Positions 60,670 through 64,000 of a stretch of DNA of 64,000 bases are shown piece by piece; the first letter of the stretch is position 1; each line of letters opens with the position of its first letter. Location: assembly GCF_001412655.1 (NCBI RefSeq), contig NZ_CP012996.1:558001-622000 (forward strand), in the 5' to 3' direction. The DNA is from Pedobacter sp. PACM 27299 (GTDB taxonomy: Bacteria > Bacteroidota > Bacteroidia > Sphingobacteriales > Sphingobacteriaceae). The position numbers and the translations under genes were made by a program. The notes under the pieces were generated by a model. It saw nothing but the letters and a program-made list of their open reading frames with translations. It did not search any database and was not told where the DNA came from.

Positions 60670-60785
60670 AATAAGCATTAAGAATGTGATTCTCAGTTCG
60701 TCCGGACTGTTGCTTAAAAATTAGATGTTTGGTTAGATCTAAGTTTTGTTTGGTTAAAAGCCAGGTTGGATGACCTGGCTTTTTC
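60670..60785 (+). ncRNA. Candidate structured RNA: three-way junction, repeated linker motif, terminator
   Basis: P1 TAAGCA/TGCTTA (60672-60677 with 60711-60716) encloses P2 AGAAT/ATTCT (60681-60685 with 60689-60693) and P3 CAGTTC/GGACTG (60694-60699 with 60704-60709, one wobble). A 39-base linker carries TGTTTGGTTA twice (60726-60735 and 60747-60756, 21 bases apart). A terminator closes it: AGCCAGGT/ACCTGGCT (60759-60766 with 60773-60780) with flanking A and T tracts (five T to 60784). No ORF is present. It may be a trans-acting small RNA or a leader controlling the YeiH-family gene 92 bases downstream. I do not recognise it as a known family. Confidence 0.55.
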
Positions 60786-60876
60786 ATTGTCCGGGCCCCT
60801 AGCTTTCAGCTCAAAAGGATGAATCATAAAGAAATTAATTCTTAATTTACGACACACAAATAAATGAACCTAATCA

Positions 60877-62163
60877 ATGACCAAAATTTCAACCAACACC
60901 AACAAACTCTTAATTCATGAAGACTGGGCGGTAGTGATACTCGGATCCCTTGTTATCCTAAGTAGTCTTTTCTTTTTCTTATTGCCGATCCCGGTTTTCA
61001 AATGGGATAGCCTAGCCAATTTAAGCGACAAGATTTTCCATATGGAAAACTTAACCGCTATTTTTATCCAGTTTGTATTTATTACAGTGATTGGCGCGGT
61101 AGGTGCTTTCATTATGGGTAAATCCGTAAAAAACTTTTTAATGGGCTTTCCGGTAGTGTATGTGCTCACCATCATTGCCTTGCTGATTGCCGGGAGTTCC
61201 AGCATGCGCGCACTGAATCTGGAAGCTGTAATTTTTAGTTTGATGATTGGCCTGGCCATCAGCAACTTCTTTAAACTGCCGCAATGGTTCAAATCAGCCC
61301 TGTCTACCGAGCTTTTTGTGAAAATCGGATTGGTACTATTGGGGACTACCGTGATCTTTGCAGATATTTTAAAGGCCGGGTCTTTAGGCTTGATTCAAGC
61401 TTTAGTAGTCGTTATCTCCGTATGGTATTTTGCTTTCTGGCTTTGTAAGAAGTTAAAAGTAGATGATGAACTGACCATGATGATTTCCAGTGCAGTTTCT
61501 ATATGCGGGGTTTCTGCCGCAATAGCAACCTCTGGCGCAATCAAAGGAGATTCCAAAAAACTCTCGTATGTGATTTCTATGGTATTGATCACTGCCATTC
61601 CAATGATGATTTTTATGCCTTACATCGCACATTATTTCTCCTTTCCACAAGCCGTAACAGGTGCTTGGCTGGGTGGAAGTATTGATACTTCCGGTGCAGT
61701 AGTAGCTTCCGGAACTTTAGTAGGGGAAGAGGCTTTGAAAATCAGCACAATTGTGAAGTTTTCCCAAAATGTATTGCTTGGGATTGCCGCTTTTGCCATC
61801 AGTATTTACTGGTCTTATACCAACCATAAAGATGAAAATGGAGAAAGAGTAAGGCCAACAGTAGGGGTGATCTGGGAACGCTTTCCTAAGTTCGTACTGG
61901 GCTTTATCGGCGCTTCTTTATTGTTCTCTTTTTTCTTGCCGCAAGAGATGATTTCCAATGTGAAAGACAGCTTGAAAAATTTACAGGGTGCCTGGTTTGC
62001 ATTGGCATTTACCAGTATTGGTTTAGAGACTAATTTCAAGGATTTATTCGGTAATCAAAGCAAGAAACCTTTGTATGCTTTTTTGCTGGCACAGCTGTTT
62101 AACGTGATCATTACATTGATTATCGCATTTTATTTGTTTGGCAACACGGAGGTCTTTGCTTAA
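60877..62163 (+). CDS. YeiH-family putative sulfate exporter / transporter
   Basis: A 428-residue polytopic membrane protein of the YeiH (UPF0324) family, often called putative sulfate exporter; the substrate is not proven for this branch. Ten or so membrane helices are predicted. Family motifs include SSMRALNLEAVIFSLMIGL, LFVKIGLVLLGTTVIF, SICGVSAAIATSGAIKG, GAWLGGSIDTSGAVVASG and the C-terminal AFTSIGLETNFKDL. It is preceded by the candidate structured RNA. Divergent codon use was not noted. Confidence 0.85.
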   Translation: MTKISTNTNKLLIHEDWAVVILGSLVILSSLFFFLLPIPVFKWDSLANLSDKIFHMENLTAIFIQFVFITVIGAVGAFIMGKSVKNFLMGFPVVYVLTIIALLIAGSSSMRALNLEAVIFSLMIGLAISNFFKLPQWFKSALSTELFVKIGLVLLGTTVIFADILKAGSLGLIQALVVVISVWYFAFWLCKKLKVDDELTMMISSAVSICGVSAAIATSGAIKGDSKKLSYVISMVLITAIPMMIFMPYIAHYFSFPQAVTGAWLGGSIDTSGAVVASGTLVGEEALKISTIVKFSQNVLLGIAAFAISIYWSYTNHKDENGERVRPTVGVIWERFPKFVLGFIGASLLFSFFLPQEMISNVKDSLKNLQGAWFALAFTSIGLETNFKDLFGNQSKKPLYAFLLAQLFNVIITLIIAFYLFGNTEVFA

Positions 62164-62236
62164 CTTTTCTGAAATTACAGATCATGGCAGGCTCCTTGCT
62201 GTTCTATCTGTACATTTGAAATTGTGTTTGTAAAAG

Positions 62237-64000
62237 ATGAGTGATACCCCAAAGAAAAGTCTGTTTAAAGCGATAAAAGGAAAGGTAATTATTGCCTTAT
62301 TACTCGCCTGTTTTGCCTTAATTATGGCTTGGGCAGTAAGTAAAGTCGCTTTTAATGAAATGCTGAATACCGTAGAAAATATATCTACGCCTAGTGAACG
62401 ACTGAGGATGGTAAACCGCATCTCTTTAAAGATCAGCCGACTGGATCAATTGCAGAAAACGCAAGCCTCAAATGATCCGAAAAACTATAGTAAACTTTTA
62501 AAGGAATCCGGGGAGCTGCGTGCTTCCCTGGATTCTTTATCCAGCTTATATGCTAAAGATTCCGTTCAATTGCAGCGGATCGGCAGTATTCAAAAGCTGC
62601 TGAAAGAGCGTGATAACCAGTTTCTGAATTATCTAAAGGTGAGGGAGCGATTGGTAAACAACAAATCCTTCTCCACCCAGGTACAGAATCTAAGTGAAAT
62701 GGTTAATAAAAGTGGGAACGATAGTACTGTTCTGGCTTCCCAATTGCAAACGTCTACCACCACCATTTATTCTTCAGAAGATAAAAACAGGGGTTTCTTT
62801 GGGCGTCTTTTTGGAAAGAAGAAAGACAGCGAAGACAATAAGTCTTATAAGATCATCAATGAAAAGAATCTGAAAGTAGATACCATTTCACTTTCAAATG
62901 AAGACAAGACCTCTAAAAGTCTGGAAGAAACACTTCGCAACATTGAAAAAGAGCAGAAAAGAAACAGTGCACGCTTTTTAAATAAAGAAGCGGAACTGGC
63001 CAATGCCAATAACCTTTTGATCAATCAGATGCTCGACATTCTCCGTAAGGTAGAAAGCGAAGTGGTGACGCAGATTGAACTCAATGGGATTCAGGCCAAG
63101 CATGTCGTAAATACCGGGATCAATACCATTAGTGTCATTATGCTGGTCTTTTTCCTGCTTATGCTCCTGATGCTCTATTTCATTCTAACCGACATTACCA
63201 GAAGTAATCGTTATAAAAATGAACTGGAACAGGCCAGAGATCTGGCCGAATATCATGGGATGGCCAAGCAGCGTTTCCTGTCCAATATGAGCCATGAAAT
63301 CAGGACGCCGCTCCAATCTATTATTGGTTATGCGGAACTTATTCGGCAGCAGGAGAAACCGAATCCCCGGGATATTGATGCCATTTATCATTCTTCAGAA
63401 CATTTGCTGCAGATTGTAAATGAGGTGCTGGACTATAACCGGATCATTTCTGGTAAATTTACTTTCATAGAAAAGCCTTTTGATATTGCTAAATTATTGG
63501 AAGAAGTGATTTTCGTGATGCGGCCACAAGCCGAGCGTAAATCCCTGAATTTGCTCACAGAGATCTCCCTGCATGAAACAAAATACATCAATGGTGATCC
63601 TTTCCGCTTAAAGCAAATCCTATATAATTTATTGGGTAATGCCATCAAATTTACCAACGAAGGAGAAGTGGTTTTGTCTGTTTTTTATAAACGACAAGGT
63701 GAAAGTCTGCATTTTACTTTTATGGTAAGAGATACTGGAATCGGCATTTCAGAGGCTTCAAAAGCAGTGATCTTTAATGAATTTGAGCAGGTCAATGAAA
63801 ATGATCAGGAAGTACTGCATCAGGCAGGAACAGGATTAGGGTTAACCATTATCAAATCTCTGATAGAAACCCAGGGCGGAAGAATTTATGTGAAAAGTAA
63901 AGAGGGGGTAGGCAGTGTATTTACCGTTTATCTTACTTTTAAAATCGCGGAAGAGCCGATAGAAGAGAAGTTATCACAATCAAAAGATCGGTTGAGCTGG
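62237..64000 (+). CDS. Membrane sensor histidine kinase (3' truncated by window)
   Basis: An ATG at 62237 opens a frame running off the window after 588 codons. It has a membrane helix at about residues 17-35, a long coiled-coil-rich sensor region (about 40-290), a second helix (about 297-318), and a HisKA domain with the phospho-acceptor His353 in SNMSHEIRTPLQS. The HATPase domain shows NLLGNAIKFTNEG (N box), DTGIGIS (G1) and GTGLGLTIIKSL (G2). The sequence after the HATPase region (VYLTFKIAEEP) suggests more protein follows, quite possibly receiver or Hpt domains of a hybrid kinase. The signal is unknown. Confidence 0.92.
   Translation, partial: MSDTPKKSLFKAIKGKVIIALLLACFALIMAWAVSKVAFNEMLNTVENISTPSERLRMVNRISLKISRLDQLQKTQASNDPKNYSKLLKESGELRASLDSLSSLYAKDSVQLQRIGSIQKLLKERDNQFLNYLKVRERLVNNKSFSTQVQNLSEMVNKSGNDSTVLASQLQTSTTTIYSSEDKNRGFFGRLFGKKKDSEDNKSYKIINEKNLKVDTISLSNEDKTSKSLEETLRNIEKEQKRNSARFLNKEAELANANNLLINQMLDILRKVESEVVTQIELNGIQAKHVVNTGINTISVIMLVFFLLMLLMLYFILTDITRSNRYKNELEQARDLAEYHGMAKQRFLSNMSHEIRTPLQSIIGYAELIRQQEKPNPRDIDAIYHSSEHLLQIVNEVLDYNRIISGKFTFIEKPFDIAKLLEEVIFVMRPQAERKSLNLLTEISLHETKYINGDPFRLKQILYNLLGNAIKFTNEGEVVLSVFYKRQGESLHFTFMVRDTGIGISEASKAVIFNEFEQVNENDQEVLHQAGTGLGLTIIKSLIETQGGRIYVKSKEGVGSVFTVYLTFKIAEEPIEEKLSQSKDRLSW

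Noticed and set aside
60670..60720. Hammerhead ribozyme as an explanation of the three-way junction
   Set aside because: The conserved CUGAUGA and GAAA core segments are absent.

Overview
The window looks like core chromosome of a Bacteroidota bacterium, most likely a Sphingobacteriaceae member close to Pedobacter. Evidence: moderate GC; the phylum promoter signature (TTTG, about 20 nt, TAnnTTTG) before many genes; few Shine-Dalgarno sites and several TTG starts; a 2,392-residue SprA (gliding / type IX secretion); an alpha-beta fused 2-oxoacid dehydrogenase E1; DUF4292, GIN-domain (DUF2807) and META-domain envelope proteins; and the order pdxA-DUF177-rpmF-plsX-fabH-accB-accC. I see no insertion sequence, prophage, integrase, CRISPR array or defence island.

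Layout. 1-5.2 kb (+): end of a DUF4292 lipoprotein, an EnvC-like factor, two TatA/TatB-type proteins, gatA and an MltD-like transglycosylase. 5.2-16.3 kb (+): maeB, ruvA, sprA, gcvH, a VanZ-like membrane protein and a small lipoprotein. 16.4-19.5 kb (+): feoA-feoB and a SprT-like protein. 19.4-23.8 kb (-): lipoprotein, E1 fusion, LutB-like Fe-S protein. 24.0-24.6 kb (+): GIN-domain protein. 24.9-27.9 kb (-): M28 peptidase, rpiB, tatC. 28.0-33.9 kb (-): biotin carboxylase and fatty-acid/phospholipid initiation genes with rpmF, DUF177 and pdxA. 34.1-36.9 kb (+): rsmA, a SerA-like dehydrogenase, greA, HIT protein. 37.4-40.9 kb: histidine decarboxylase (-) divergent from an Lrp regulator (+), then a MazG-like protein, dtd and rsgA (-). 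41.1-46.0 kb (+): thrABC behind a complete-looking attenuator. 46.0-51.4 kb (-): META lipoprotein, metF, and metH behind a SAM-I riboswitch. 51.6-58.5 kb: secreted protein, BI-1/YccA protein, hypothetical, murQ, ctpA-type protease, der, era. 58.6-59.35 kb (+): three tandem tRNA-fMet/tRNA-Glu pairs. 59.5-64 kb (+): small membrane protein, lipoprotein, a candidate structured RNA, a YeiH-family transporter and a sensor kinase cut by the window end.

How the genes fit together. Methionine and threonine synthesis are each under RNA control: metF-metH by SAM, and thrABC by a leader peptide of Ile and Thr codons with a mutually exclusive antiterminator and terminator. The Tat pathway is split, with two TatA-like genes near 2 kb and tatC near 27 kb. 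Malonyl-CoA formation (AccB, AccC), fatty-acid initiation (FabH) and phosphatidic acid synthesis (PlsX) sit together with ribosomal protein L32.

The most unusual signals are RNA-level: (i) a putative orphan RNA at 60670-60785 with a three-way junction, a duplicated 10-nt linker motif and a terminator; (ii) a three-way junction filling the rpmF-plsX gap; (iii) a perfect intrinsic terminator inside the VanZ-like coding sequence just after gcvH; (iv) the thr attenuator. All structures were read by eye. No folding or database search was run.
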